Shown one piece after another: positions 55,260 to 62,943 of a DNA stretch of 64,000 bases (positions within the stretch are counted from its first letter, which is position 1; the number at the start of each line of letters is the position of its first letter). Where the stretch lies: the NCBI GenBank assembly GCA_045810625.1, contig JBJMVQ010000027.1, positions 62,001 through 126,000 on the forward strand. Reading direction: 5' to 3'. The notes beneath the pieces were generated by a model. The model made no database searches. It was not told the DNA's origin and worked only from the letters and a program-made list of their open reading frames with translations. The DNA is from JACQFZ01 sp045810625. GTDB taxonomy: Bacteria; Pseudomonadota; Gammaproteobacteria; Acidiferrobacterales; Sulfurifustaceae. Position numbers and translations under genes: made by a program.

Positions 55260-56048
55260 GTGCCGCAGGGAATCGGCCCGGAGCTGGGCTCTTTTATAGA
55301 ACGATGTAACGAGGTGGAGGATGTGGACCACCTCAAGGCACTCGTGCGCACGTTATTGCGATCCATACTGCCGCATCAAATGGCGGTATGTGGAATAGCA
55401 GATCTGCCTGCCCATCGGCTCGTCAGGCTCGTCAACATCGATTTCCCCTCCGACTATCTGAAAAGGGTCATTCGCCCGGATCAGACGATCGCGAACCCGG
55501 AGTTCAGCTCATGGCTTCGGAACCAGTCGCCGTCACTCATGAAGATGGGTCAAACCGAAACGCGCGCGAATGCCGCGCGCAGCGATGCCGCGAGCGAGCA
55601 CAAGATTCAAAACATCGCCGTCTACGGCGTGGTCGATGCAAGCGCGACGACGTTCAGCTTTTTTGCTTTTGGAAATCTTCCAGCTTCCCACTTTGCCGGC
55701 TCGGTTCCGGTTTTACAAATGACGGTGCCGCATCTCCACGTCGCGCTCGTGCGGGCGTTGACGCGGCCCTACGTGCAAGAGATGCAGGATCAGGCATCGC
55801 CCCGGCGCCGAGCGGTGTGGCTGGATTACGGCGGCAACAGGGCGGCCTTTGGGACGACCGTGCGCGAGCGGCAAATTCTGCGATGGATCAGTGCCGGCAA
55901 GACGAACCGAGAGATTGCGAAGCTGCTTCGTATCAGCGAGTTTACCGTCAAGACACACGTCAAGAACCTGCTGACAAAACTCTCCGTCACCAGCCGTTCC
56001 CAGGCCGTAGCGAAAGCCATCGCCGCGCGGATTCTGGACGGCGACTAG
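55260..56048 (+). CDS. LuxR-type regulator with EpsA-like N-terminal domain
   Basis: 262 residues from GTG 55260, chosen for GAGGAG 5 bases upstream (frame open to 55221). The C terminus is a LuxR helix-turn-helix: TVRERQILRWISAGKTNREIAKLLRISEFTVKTHVKNLLTKL. The N-terminal 170 residues (LKALVRTLLRSILPHQMAVCGIADL; ...FPSDYLKRV) resemble the sensor half of EpsA-like LuxR regulators and do not show a clear acyl-homoserine-lactone pocket or a receiver domain. No luxI in the window. It is the first intact gene of the rSAM-diiron cluster and is its probable switch. Confidence 0.83.
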   Translation: MPQGIGPELGSFIERCNEVEDVDHLKALVRTLLRSILPHQMAVCGIADLPAHRLVRLVNIDFPSDYLKRVIRPDQTIANPEFSSWLRNQSPSLMKMGQTETRANAARSDAASEHKIQNIAVYGVVDASATTFSFFAFGNLPASHFAGSVPVLQMTVPHLHVALVRALTRPYVQEMQDQASPRRRAVWLDYGGNRAAFGTTVRERQILRWISAGKTNREIAKLLRISEFTVKTHVKNLLTKLSVTSRSQAVAKAIAARILDGD

Positions 56049-56163
56049 GAGCGATCCACCGGCCATGATGCGCAGTTCTTCGTGATGGATCTCTCTCGCG
56101 AGTTCGCTTCATCAAATGCGCGGCCGCCCTTCGTCATTGCACCTCCACCTTTCGACCGTGAGC

Positions 56164-56179
56164 TACTCCGGATGGAGTA
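56164..56179. promoter_or_regulatory. Inverted repeat upstream of the radical SAM gene
   Basis: TACTCC-GGAT-GGAGTA, 6-bp arms with a four-base spacer, 69 bases before the radical SAM start and about 115 bases after the LuxR-type gene. A small dyad of this kind fits a LuxR-family operator. Confidence 0.4.
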
Positions 56180-56247
56180 TTTATTCAGCGGCGCGTGTCG
56201 CGTCAAATGCTCGGGAGCGAAATGCAGGCTTTGACACGGAGCGTCAT

Positions 56248-57420
56248 ATGGATCGTACTGCTAGAAGACGAGAGATCGCTGATCAGCGGGCGCGGATGGA
56301 GGCGCTTCTAAATGGCGATAATCATCTGGCAGAGCGATTCAAATCAATACGTAAGTGGTCCAGCGGTATCCGCGTATCGGAATATCACATCACGAACGCG
56401 TGCAACATCCGGTGCCAAGGCTGCTGGTTCTTCGAATACGAGCACGACAAGATGACGCGGGATGAGGTATCGCGAGCCGCGTTAGAGGCGTTCGTGAAAA
56501 AGGAAAGCGAACGCAAGATCAATTGCGCTCTGCTCATCGGCGGCGAACCCACGCTCTTTCCCGACCGCATCAGTACCTTCGTGAAGTGGATGAAGTACGT
56601 GACCATCTCGACGAACGGGATCAGAAAACTACCGTTGACCGGTTTCGAGAATGTGAATGTCGCGATAACGCTTTTCGGCGGAGGCGCGCTCGATGACGAG
56701 CTCAGGGGGATCAAGCCGAGCGGAAAGCGCTTCAGCGGGTTGTTCGACAAGGCGCTCGGCAACTACAGGAACGACGGCAGGGTCATCTTCATCTACGCGG
56801 TAACGCCAAAGGGACTTCAGCACATCGAGGACACCGTAAGAAGGATTCAGGACAACGGGAACAAGGTCAATTTCAACTACTATAGCGAATACGGCACGTC
56901 GGACCCGCTTAAGAATCGCGCCGAAGCGGCATTGCTCAACGAATGCCTGCGGATTAAAGAGAAATATCCCGACACGGTCGTCGGTCACCCTTATTACATC
57001 ACGACGCTCATCACGGGTCGCTCGCACTGGGCGAAGTTCGGTTACGACGTATGTCCGAGCTTGAGCTTCCAGCACCCCGCGCATAAACAGCGCCTCGAGA
57101 ACGGCAACCCGGTTCTGCCGTTCTTCAACACCTACAGCGCCGACTTGAAGACGCTTCAGTTCTGCTGCACGTCCGGCCACTGCGACGGATGCCGCGACAG
57201 TCAGGCGGTACTCAGCTGGCTGATGGTCAGTCTGGAGCACTTTCTCGGTTCGACCGAGAAACTACGGCTCTGGGTCGAGCTTGCGGAGAGTTACTGGAAT
57301 CAGTTTTGCTGGTCCCCGTATCGAAAGCAGGCAAACGCTGCGACGAATCATCAAGCCGGTCGGTTCGCGACCGGCGCGGGGGCGACGAGCGTTCGGGCGA
57401 CGAGCGAGCTGCCCTCATGA
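56248..57420 (+). CDS. Radical SAM enzyme with C-terminal cysteine cluster
   Basis: 390 residues from ATG 56248, preceded by GGAG 6 bases upstream (frame open to 56116). SAM/4Fe-4S motif C52-x3-C56-x2-C59 (CNIRCQGC), SAM-binding GGEP in LLIGGEPTLF. A second cysteine set, C269, C306, C307, C312 and C315 (CCTSGHCDGC), suggests an auxiliary cluster of SPASM/twitch type but with unusual spacing. No RRE domain and no obvious precursor peptide beside it. The C-terminal 40 residues are low-complexity. Substrate unknown. Overlaps the hotdog gene by ATGA. Confidence 0.87.
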   Translation: MDRTARRREIADQRARMEALLNGDNHLAERFKSIRKWSSGIRVSEYHITNACNIRCQGCWFFEYEHDKMTRDEVSRAALEAFVKKESERKINCALLIGGEPTLFPDRISTFVKWMKYVTISTNGIRKLPLTGFENVNVAITLFGGGALDDELRGIKPSGKRFSGLFDKALGNYRNDGRVIFIYAVTPKGLQHIEDTVRRIQDNGNKVNFNYYSEYGTSDPLKNRAEAALLNECLRIKEKYPDTVVGHPYYITTLITGRSHWAKFGYDVCPSLSFQHPAHKQRLENGNPVLPFFNTYSADLKTLQFCCTSGHCDGCRDSQAVLSWLMVSLEHFLGSTEKLRLWVELAESYWNQFCWSPYRKQANAATNHQAGRFATGAGATSVRATSELPS

Positions 57421-57902
57421 TGAAATCGTTCGAGGAACTCGCGGCTCTTGAGACGCCCGCAGTCACGACCGGTCGGTTTGGACCTGGTGGACAACGGCTC
57501 GACGACGCGCAACTACGGCAGATTCACGCACGTGTCATGTCCTTGCCGATCGTCCGGCATTTGCGGATGGACGTCTCGTTCTCGATGGACGGCGTCGTCG
57601 AAGCCCGCTTGCCCTCGATAGAACCGTTTCATTTGGGCGGACACCACGGCGACGCGGTGAACGGCGCCGTTATTCTCAGCCTGCTCTATTGCACGATCGT
57701 CTGTCCGGGTCTGCTGTACTTTTCCAACTGTTCAACGTTGCAGTTCGATTCTAAGCTGCTGAAGCCGGTATCGCCGAACAACGTAAAAGCGCGCGGCTAC
57801 GCGTACGCGGCGACCCGCAAAATGGTTTTCTGCAAGGCGTTCGTTTCGGACGTCGACGACGAGCCGCGCGCCATCGCGACCGGAATCGTGGTCAGAATAT
57901 GA
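57417..57902 (+). CDS. Hotdog-fold (DUF4442/PaaI-like) protein
   Basis: 161 residues; ATG 57417 overlaps the radical SAM stop. Hotdog features: VSFSMDGVVEARLPSIEPFHLGG then the long helix HHGDAVNGAVILSLLYCTIV, and strands LQFDSKLLKPVSPNNVKARGYAYAATRKMVFCKAFVSD. Such proteins hydrolyse or bind acyl thioesters, implying an acyl-CoA or carrier-bound intermediate in the pathway. The catalytic residue cannot be fixed by eye. Confidence 0.75.
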   Translation: MMKSFEELAALETPAVTTGRFGPGGQRLDDAQLRQIHARVMSLPIVRHLRMDVSFSMDGVVEARLPSIEPFHLGGHHGDAVNGAVILSLLYCTIVCPGLLYFSNCSTLQFDSKLLKPVSPNNVKARGYAYAATRKMVFCKAFVSDVDDEPRAIATGIVVRI

Positions 57903-57936
57903 AGCATAAATCTCGTTAGGCGGCAGGGACGCACGC

Positions 57937-59055
57937 ATGAAAGACGGTGCCGCGACAGAACTTCGGCCGTTTGCGCGAGCCGCGGAAGGTTTTCCGGGCC
58001 TCATCCGCGTCGAGCGCTACGGACAGCGAACGGACGTATTCGATCGGATCGTCGCCGAGACGCACACGCACTTTTGGGATCCGCTCAATCCGGACTATGT
58101 CGATCTCCGCGCGCCGTTCGATCTGAGCGCGCAGGCGGTGATGCCGTTCTCCATGATCGCGGAGCTCAATTCCGCCGTCGCGGATCGGCTCGACGATGCC
58201 GGCCGCACCGCGTTTGCAAATGACACGGCCCGCTGGTGGCTGTCGAATTTTCTACATGGCGAGCAAGCCGCGCTCTCGTTCTCCGTCAGCTTATGCCGCG
58301 ATCTGGACAATCTCGGCACCATCGAGTACGCGGCCAACCAAGCGCGTGAAGAAGCGCGGCACGTGCTTGCGTTCTCGACCTACATTCAAACGCGCTGGGG
58401 GACGCCGTTGCCCGCAAGCCCGGTCTTTGGGAAGTTGTTGCAAGACATCGTCGACGCGCCGGAGCCTTACAAGCGGATCGTCGGAATGCAGTTGCTGGTG
58501 GAAGGCCTCGCCATGGGACTGATGGCGGCGCTGCACACGAACACAAGCGACCCGACACTCGCTCGACTGGCCCAGCTCGTGATGTCGGACGAGGCGTTTC
58601 ATCACAAGGCGGGAAGGATTTGGAGTAAGGTCGATCTGCCGTACTTGACCGACGAGGAAAAGGAAAAAGCGGAAGCGTTCGCGCTCGAATGTTTCGATGC
58701 GCTGATGTTCAACGTCATGCACCCGTCGCAGAAGCAGGTGATCTACGACCGATACGGTTTCGATTGGAAGTGGGTTCGCGAGGCGATGAAAGAGAGCTAT
58801 ACGAGCGAGGTGCGACGCCAAGAATTGGCGGCAACGAACAGTGCGTTCCGCATCGTCATGCGCACGCTCGTGAATTCCGGCGTCGTGAGCCAAAAAACCG
58901 AGGGAGCGTACGCGGCGTGGGTTCCGATCGACGATCTCCGGAGCGAGCGCGACGGCAGCATCGAAGAGCGGATTACCGCGGAGGGGCTCGAGTATTTGCG
59001 GCGTATCAACGACTCGAAAAGGCAGCGTCACCGTAGGGAGACGGCGCACGATTAG
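57937..59055 (+). CDS. Ferritin-like diiron oxygenase
   Basis: 372 residues, all-helical. Diiron ligands readable: E109 (HGEQAAL), E139-x-x-H142 (EEARH), E189 (LVEGLAMG), E219-x-x-H222 (DEAFHH), i.e. four carboxylates and two histidines. AurF-type N-oxygenases carry a third His four residues before the last Glu; here that position is not His, so it is closer to the generic R2/ferritin-like oxygenase set. Reaction may be hydroxylation, desaturation or N-oxidation. 34 bases after the hotdog gene. Confidence 0.8.
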   Translation: MKDGAATELRPFARAAEGFPGLIRVERYGQRTDVFDRIVAETHTHFWDPLNPDYVDLRAPFDLSAQAVMPFSMIAELNSAVADRLDDAGRTAFANDTARWWLSNFLHGEQAALSFSVSLCRDLDNLGTIEYAANQAREEARHVLAFSTYIQTRWGTPLPASPVFGKLLQDIVDAPEPYKRIVGMQLLVEGLAMGLMAALHTNTSDPTLARLAQLVMSDEAFHHKAGRIWSKVDLPYLTDEEKEKAEAFALECFDALMFNVMHPSQKQVIYDRYGFDWKWVREAMKESYTSEVRRQELAATNSAFRIVMRTLVNSGVVSQKTEGAYAAWVPIDDLRSERDGSIEERITAEGLEYLRRINDSKRQRHRRETAHD

Positions 59056-59188
59056 TCACACGGCGGCGGCGCGAGGCATTCCATTGGACGTGCGTGCAGG
59101 AAGAGGATAGCGGGGTACCCGTAGCGGATGGCCAGCGATCAACCATCCCCGTGGGCGCCTTGCAGGATATCGAATAAGGAGATCAGCA

Positions 59189-60370
59189 ATGATGTACAAC
59201 GGCGCGACATTTTCCCATGCTGTTCACGACGCTGACGCGCATCTGGTCGAAACGCCCGACTGGCTCCATCCCTACGCGGATTCGAAGGTCAGGGCCCGCC
59301 TGCGTCCGATCCCGGTGCAGCGAATGACCCCCGACGTGCCCGCTGATATCGAAATCGAACGCTGGCGGCAACGCCACTGGGATCCGAGGGAACAGCCGAC
59401 GGCGGAGCGCGAGATCATGCTGCGCAAAGGCTGGGCGGCGATGGGTTCGTTCATCAAGGAGCATCGTCCACGTGCCGTCGATTTGCTCGGTTTTTCGACA
59501 CAACTCGTTTCGACGACGCTGCTCGCGTATTACCTGTTCGAAGCCGAGCACGCCGATGATTTGGATTTCGCCTATGGATACGCGCAAGCGCACAATCGCG
59601 GCATTGCGGATTTCTGCTCGCTGGACAAGCGATTGCTCGCAGTGGGCTATGTCCCGCTCGCCGATTTCGATCGGGCGCTCGCGACGGCGAAGGACGCCGT
59701 CCGTCTGGGCTGCAAGGCGTTGAGAATTTCGCAGTCCTGCCCGCGCGGACACTCGCCGAGCCACGTCGGGCTCGACCCGCTGTGGGCGTACGCCGAGGAA
59801 CACGGCATTCCGATCGTGTTCCATGTCCGGGAGAACAAAGGAATCATCGACGACGCGTACTACAACAACGGTTCCCCGCCGGAGCACGACTTCCTCGGCG
59901 GCGGCGGAGAGAATTACACCTGCGTCAACCATATGGCGATCCCGCGCGACGCGATGCAGACGCTCGCGACGATGATCTTCGACGGCGTCCTCGACCGCTT
60001 CCCGCGCTTGAAGTTCGGCGTGCTCGAAATGGGAGCGTCGTGGGTACCCGGCTGGATGCGTTACATGGACGCCGCGTTCGAGGCGTTCGGGAAGCACGAG
60101 CGCCGGCTTCAACGGCTGAGCGGCCGGCCGAGCGAAATTGTCCGCCGGCAGATTCGCGTAACGCCTTACTCGACGGAGGACGTGAGCTGGATCGCGGCGG
60201 GCGTCGGAGATGAAGTGCTGATGTTCAGCTCCGACTACCCACACGTCGAAGGCGGGCGCGATCCGTTGAAGCGGTTCCAGAACTCGACTGCGAGTATGTC
60301 GGCCACGGCGAAGCAGCGTTTCTACTGCGACAATTACGTGGATCTGATGGGCCCGACGCTGACCGCCTGA
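59189..60370 (+). CDS. Amidohydrolase-2 family metal hydrolase/decarboxylase
   Basis: 393 residues with the amidohydrolase-2 (ACMSD-like) TIM barrel: N-terminal metal motif DADAHLVE near residue 14, HVREN mid-barrel, and SDYPHVEGG near 350 with the conserved metal-side Asp. Members hydrolyse or decarboxylate (hydroxy)aromatic and related acids. AAGGAG lies 7 bases before ATG 59189; ATG 59192 is also possible. The 133-base gap after the diiron gene contains only this ribosome site. Confidence 0.83.
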   Translation: MMYNGATFSHAVHDADAHLVETPDWLHPYADSKVRARLRPIPVQRMTPDVPADIEIERWRQRHWDPREQPTAEREIMLRKGWAAMGSFIKEHRPRAVDLLGFSTQLVSTTLLAYYLFEAEHADDLDFAYGYAQAHNRGIADFCSLDKRLLAVGYVPLADFDRALATAKDAVRLGCKALRISQSCPRGHSPSHVGLDPLWAYAEEHGIPIVFHVRENKGIIDDAYYNNGSPPEHDFLGGGGENYTCVNHMAIPRDAMQTLATMIFDGVLDRFPRLKFGVLEMGASWVPGWMRYMDAAFEAFGKHERRLQRLSGRPSEIVRRQIRVTPYSTEDVSWIAAGVGDEVLMFSSDYPHVEGGRDPLKRFQNSTASMSATAKQRFYCDNYVDLMGPTLTA

Positions 60371-60839
60371 TCGAGATCGTCCGCAACGAACGCGCGGCGC
60401 TCCCGGAGGAGGGTCGCGTGTGAAGTATGACTTGCTTGCAATCGATTGCAGGCGGTAAATGTCTTACGTCCGTTCCTAGTTGCGAACCCTGCGCTGTCGC
60501 TTCACAGCCGCGGCACGTAAGCTCCGTCAGATAGTTAACCGATACACACTTCCCGCTTTGCCAGCGTTGCGCGCTGTGCACGTCTTATATGATATCTACG
60601 CGCCCCGACAGCGGCACTCTTTACTCCGTGGTTTCGATCGGTACGGCAATATCGCAGCACGCGTCGTAACTTGCGATCACGACGCAAGTATCGGATAAAT
60701 GCTCAACCCGCACAGGGTGGGTGACACGGAAACGGGTGTCGCGTCCGCGAGGACAATTCTCTTGCGGAATCGCACCGCTTCGACTCGACAAGAGAACCGC
60801 CGTTCGCTTGAGCGTGGTGTCTGGTTGATGGGAGTACAT
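60371..60839. promoter_or_regulatory. Intergenic region with 14-bp palindrome (60437-60450)
   Basis: 470 bases without a gene. TGCAATCGATTGCA at 60437-60450 is a perfect palindrome, a possible operator for the cluster regulator or a local terminator/pause site. The exporter gene's promoter may lie here. Confidence 0.4.
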
Positions 60840-61703
60840 ATGGCGCTAATTCTTGCGGTGCTCAGCTCGCTCTGCTTCGGCATCGCTCTGGTGACGGGGC
60901 GCATCGGTCTGCGCACGCTCGATACGCTCTCCGGGGTTGCCATCAGCATACCAACCGCAATGCTGATCTTTGTCGCAGTATCGCCGTTCGTGCTCGACTT
61001 GAAAGGCTTCAACCTTCCGGCGGTTTTGGTCTTCGCCGCCGTCGGAATCTTCTTTCCAGCCGTGGTGACCATGATCACCTTCCGTTCGAACGTACTGCTC
61101 GGCCCGACCGTGACCGGCGCGGTCTCGGGTACGTCACCCTTGTTCGCGTTGGTCGCGGTGCACCTTTTCCTCGGTGAACACGTTCCGACGGAAGCGGTCG
61201 TCGCCTCGATCGCCGTCTTCGCCGGCGTCGGGCTGTTGTCGCGAGGTCGCCATGTGGCACGGCCGGGCTCCATCGGCTGGGCGATCTTCTGGCCCATCTC
61301 CGGAGCATTGGTGCGCGGGCTGGCGCAAGTCGCCGCAAAAGCGGGAATGCTGCTCTGGCCGAGCCCCTTCGTCGCCAGCCTGATCGGCTATTCGCTGTCG
61401 TCGGCGACCGTCATCGGCACTCGCTGGTTCACACAGTCGGGCAAGCCGAAGTTCACGAAACAAAATATTTTTTGGTTCGCGCTGACCGGCGTTCTCAACG
61501 GCGCGGCCGTGCTGCTGATGTACGGCGCTCTGAGTGTCGCGCCGGTGTCGCTCGTGGCGCCGGTGGTCGCTTCCTATCCGTTGGTCACGGCCCTGATTGG
61601 TTCTCTTGTGCTCAAAGAGGAGTCGCTGACGCTGCGTGTGACGGCGGGCGCGACCCTTACAGTTGCCGCCATCGTGTACTTGATGATCTCCGTCCGCGCC
61701 TGA
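60840..61703 (+). CDS. EamA/DMT-family exporter
   Basis: 287 residues from ATG 60840, with GGGAG 5 bases upstream (frame open to 60699). Ten membrane helices in two EamA repeats; typical glycine-rich helix starts are ALVTGRIGLRTLDTLSG and VLNGAAVLLMYGALSVAPVSLVAPVVASYPLVTALIG. Such proteins export amino acids, metabolites or precursors. As last gene of the cluster it is the likely product exporter. Confidence 0.85.
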   Translation: MALILAVLSSLCFGIALVTGRIGLRTLDTLSGVAISIPTAMLIFVAVSPFVLDLKGFNLPAVLVFAAVGIFFPAVVTMITFRSNVLLGPTVTGAVSGTSPLFALVAVHLFLGEHVPTEAVVASIAVFAGVGLLSRGRHVARPGSIGWAIFWPISGALVRGLAQVAAKAGMLLWPSPFVASLIGYSLSSATVIGTRWFTQSGKPKFTKQNIFWFALTGVLNGAAVLLMYGALSVAPVSLVAPVVASYPLVTALIGSLVLKEESLTLRVTAGATLTVAAIVYLMISVRA

Positions 61704-61911
61704 TTGTCCCCCGCCGATCGCTGCGGCGGGTGTCCGGTAATCTGTTGATCTTCCACGAACCGGCTCCTCGCATGCCGCGCGCGGTCAACTTCTTCGTGCT
61801 GCTGCCGCAAATCAATCCGGCGTTCACCGCACTGCTGCCATGCCCGATCACGTTGATCTCGAAGTTGTTGTTCGGTGTCGCGATGGTTGGGTGCTCGACA
61901 GCTCTGCCCAA
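61657..61911 (-). CDS. Possible small ORF (84 codons), unassigned
   Basis: Starting at TTG 61911, this minus-strand frame reads GRAVEHPTIATPNNNFEINV then GHGSSAVNAGLICGSSTKK before turning Arg-rich. Composition in the first 50 residues (Asn, Gly, Ser, one Cys) is unlike the Arg-rich shadows elsewhere. There is no ATG, no good ribosome site was found, and it runs into the end of the exporter gene. The plus strand here could equally encode a short hydrophobic frame. It may be a real small gene, a fragment or noise. Confidence 0.2.
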   Translation of the reverse strand: MGRAVEHPTIATPNNNFEINVIGHGSSAVNAGLICGSSTKKLTARGMRGAGSWKINRLPDTRRSDRRGTIRRGRRSSSTRWRQL

Positions 61912-62277
61912 ACGATTGCGTAAGAGAGGCCGGGCGAGACCGACGACGCGTTTCGGCTCTTCCGCGGCTTTTACGCCGACATGAGCGCCAGCAAGACCGC
62001 GATGGGATCGACGCGATGCCGGCAGTTGAAGTAGCGCATAACTTCGCGGGATTCATCGCCGTCACCGGCTTAGTCGCGGCGTTTGCGCTGCCACCCGGCA
62101 CGCGCGCCGCTTATGGCGCTGCTCGGCACGAACGTCCCTCATGAAAACATCACATCGTGATATGCGCCTGCGCTTGGCGCGCTCATTGCAAAAGCAATAG
62201 CAACGCCGTGGTGTAGATAGCGCTTCGCTCGTGTATAAGAAGATTGTTTCGGGCTTCTTCGAGTACGCGGAGTCGAT
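61912..62277. other. Region upstream of the complex III operon
   Basis: About 370 bases with no supportable gene; GGAG at 62268 serves the next gene. Confidence 0.4.
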
Positions 62278-62934
62278 GTGCCGCAAACGTTCAGCCCCGC
62301 CGCCAGCACCTTGGTGTGGGTCGGCGTCGTTGCGACGGTGTTGCTCGTCTTTGTGCTGATGTGGCTGATCAGCACGATCGCAGCAGCGAACGCGCGTCCG
62401 GGCGCGGGATTTACGCCCGCTCAACCCATTCCGTTCAGTCACCAGCACCATGTCGCCGAAGACGGAATCGACTGCCGCTATTGTCACGATTCGGTCGAGA
62501 CGAGCGCGTTTGCCGGCATCCCCGGTCTCAATGTCTGTCTCACCTGTCATTCGCAGATCTATACCGATGCGCCGGTGTTGGCGCCGCTTTTTGCCGCGAT
62601 TCAAACCGGCTCGCCGCTCCGTTGGCAGCGCGCGAATCGCTTACCCGGTTTCGTCTATTTCGATCACAGCATTCACGTGGCGAAGGGTGTGGGGTGCGGC
62701 ACGTGCCATGGCCGCGTCGATCAAATGCGGCTCACGGCTGTCGCGGCCCCGCTCACGATGCAGTGGTGCCTGAACTGCCATCGCAATCCGGCGCCGAACC
62801 TGCGACCGAAGGACGCCGTGTTCGACATGGAATGGCAGCCGCCGCGCGATCAAGACGTCCGCGGCCGGGAGCTGATCGCGGCGTACGGTATCGATACCAC
62901 GCGCTTGACCGATTGTTCGGTCTGCCATCGCTGA
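62278..62934 (+). CDS. actA: Pentaheme cytochrome c, alternative complex III subunit ActA-like
   Basis: 218 residues from GTG 62278 with GGAG 6 bases upstream. One N-terminal membrane anchor (LVWVGVVATVLLVFVLMWLIST), then five CxxCH haem sites: CRYCH, CLTCH, CGTCH, CLNCH and CSVCH. This matches ActA, the pentaheme subunit of alternative complex III, a quinol:electron-carrier oxidoreductase that replaces cytochrome bc1. It is followed after nine bases by an ActB-like gene. Confidence 0.88.
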   Translation: MPQTFSPAASTLVWVGVVATVLLVFVLMWLISTIAAANARPGAGFTPAQPIPFSHQHHVAEDGIDCRYCHDSVETSAFAGIPGLNVCLTCHSQIYTDAPVLAPLFAAIQTGSPLRWQRANRLPGFVYFDHSIHVAKGVGCGTCHGRVDQMRLTAVAAPLTMQWCLNCHRNPAPNLRPKDAVFDMEWQPPRDQDVRGRELIAAYGIDTTRLTDCSVCHR

Positions 62935-62943
62935 CCGCCGCAT

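Noticed and set aside
55221..56048. LuxR-type protein as a classical acyl-homoserine-lactone receptor
   Set aside because: The N-terminal domain shows no clear autoinducer-binding signature and no luxI is present; it looks more like EpsA-type sensors.
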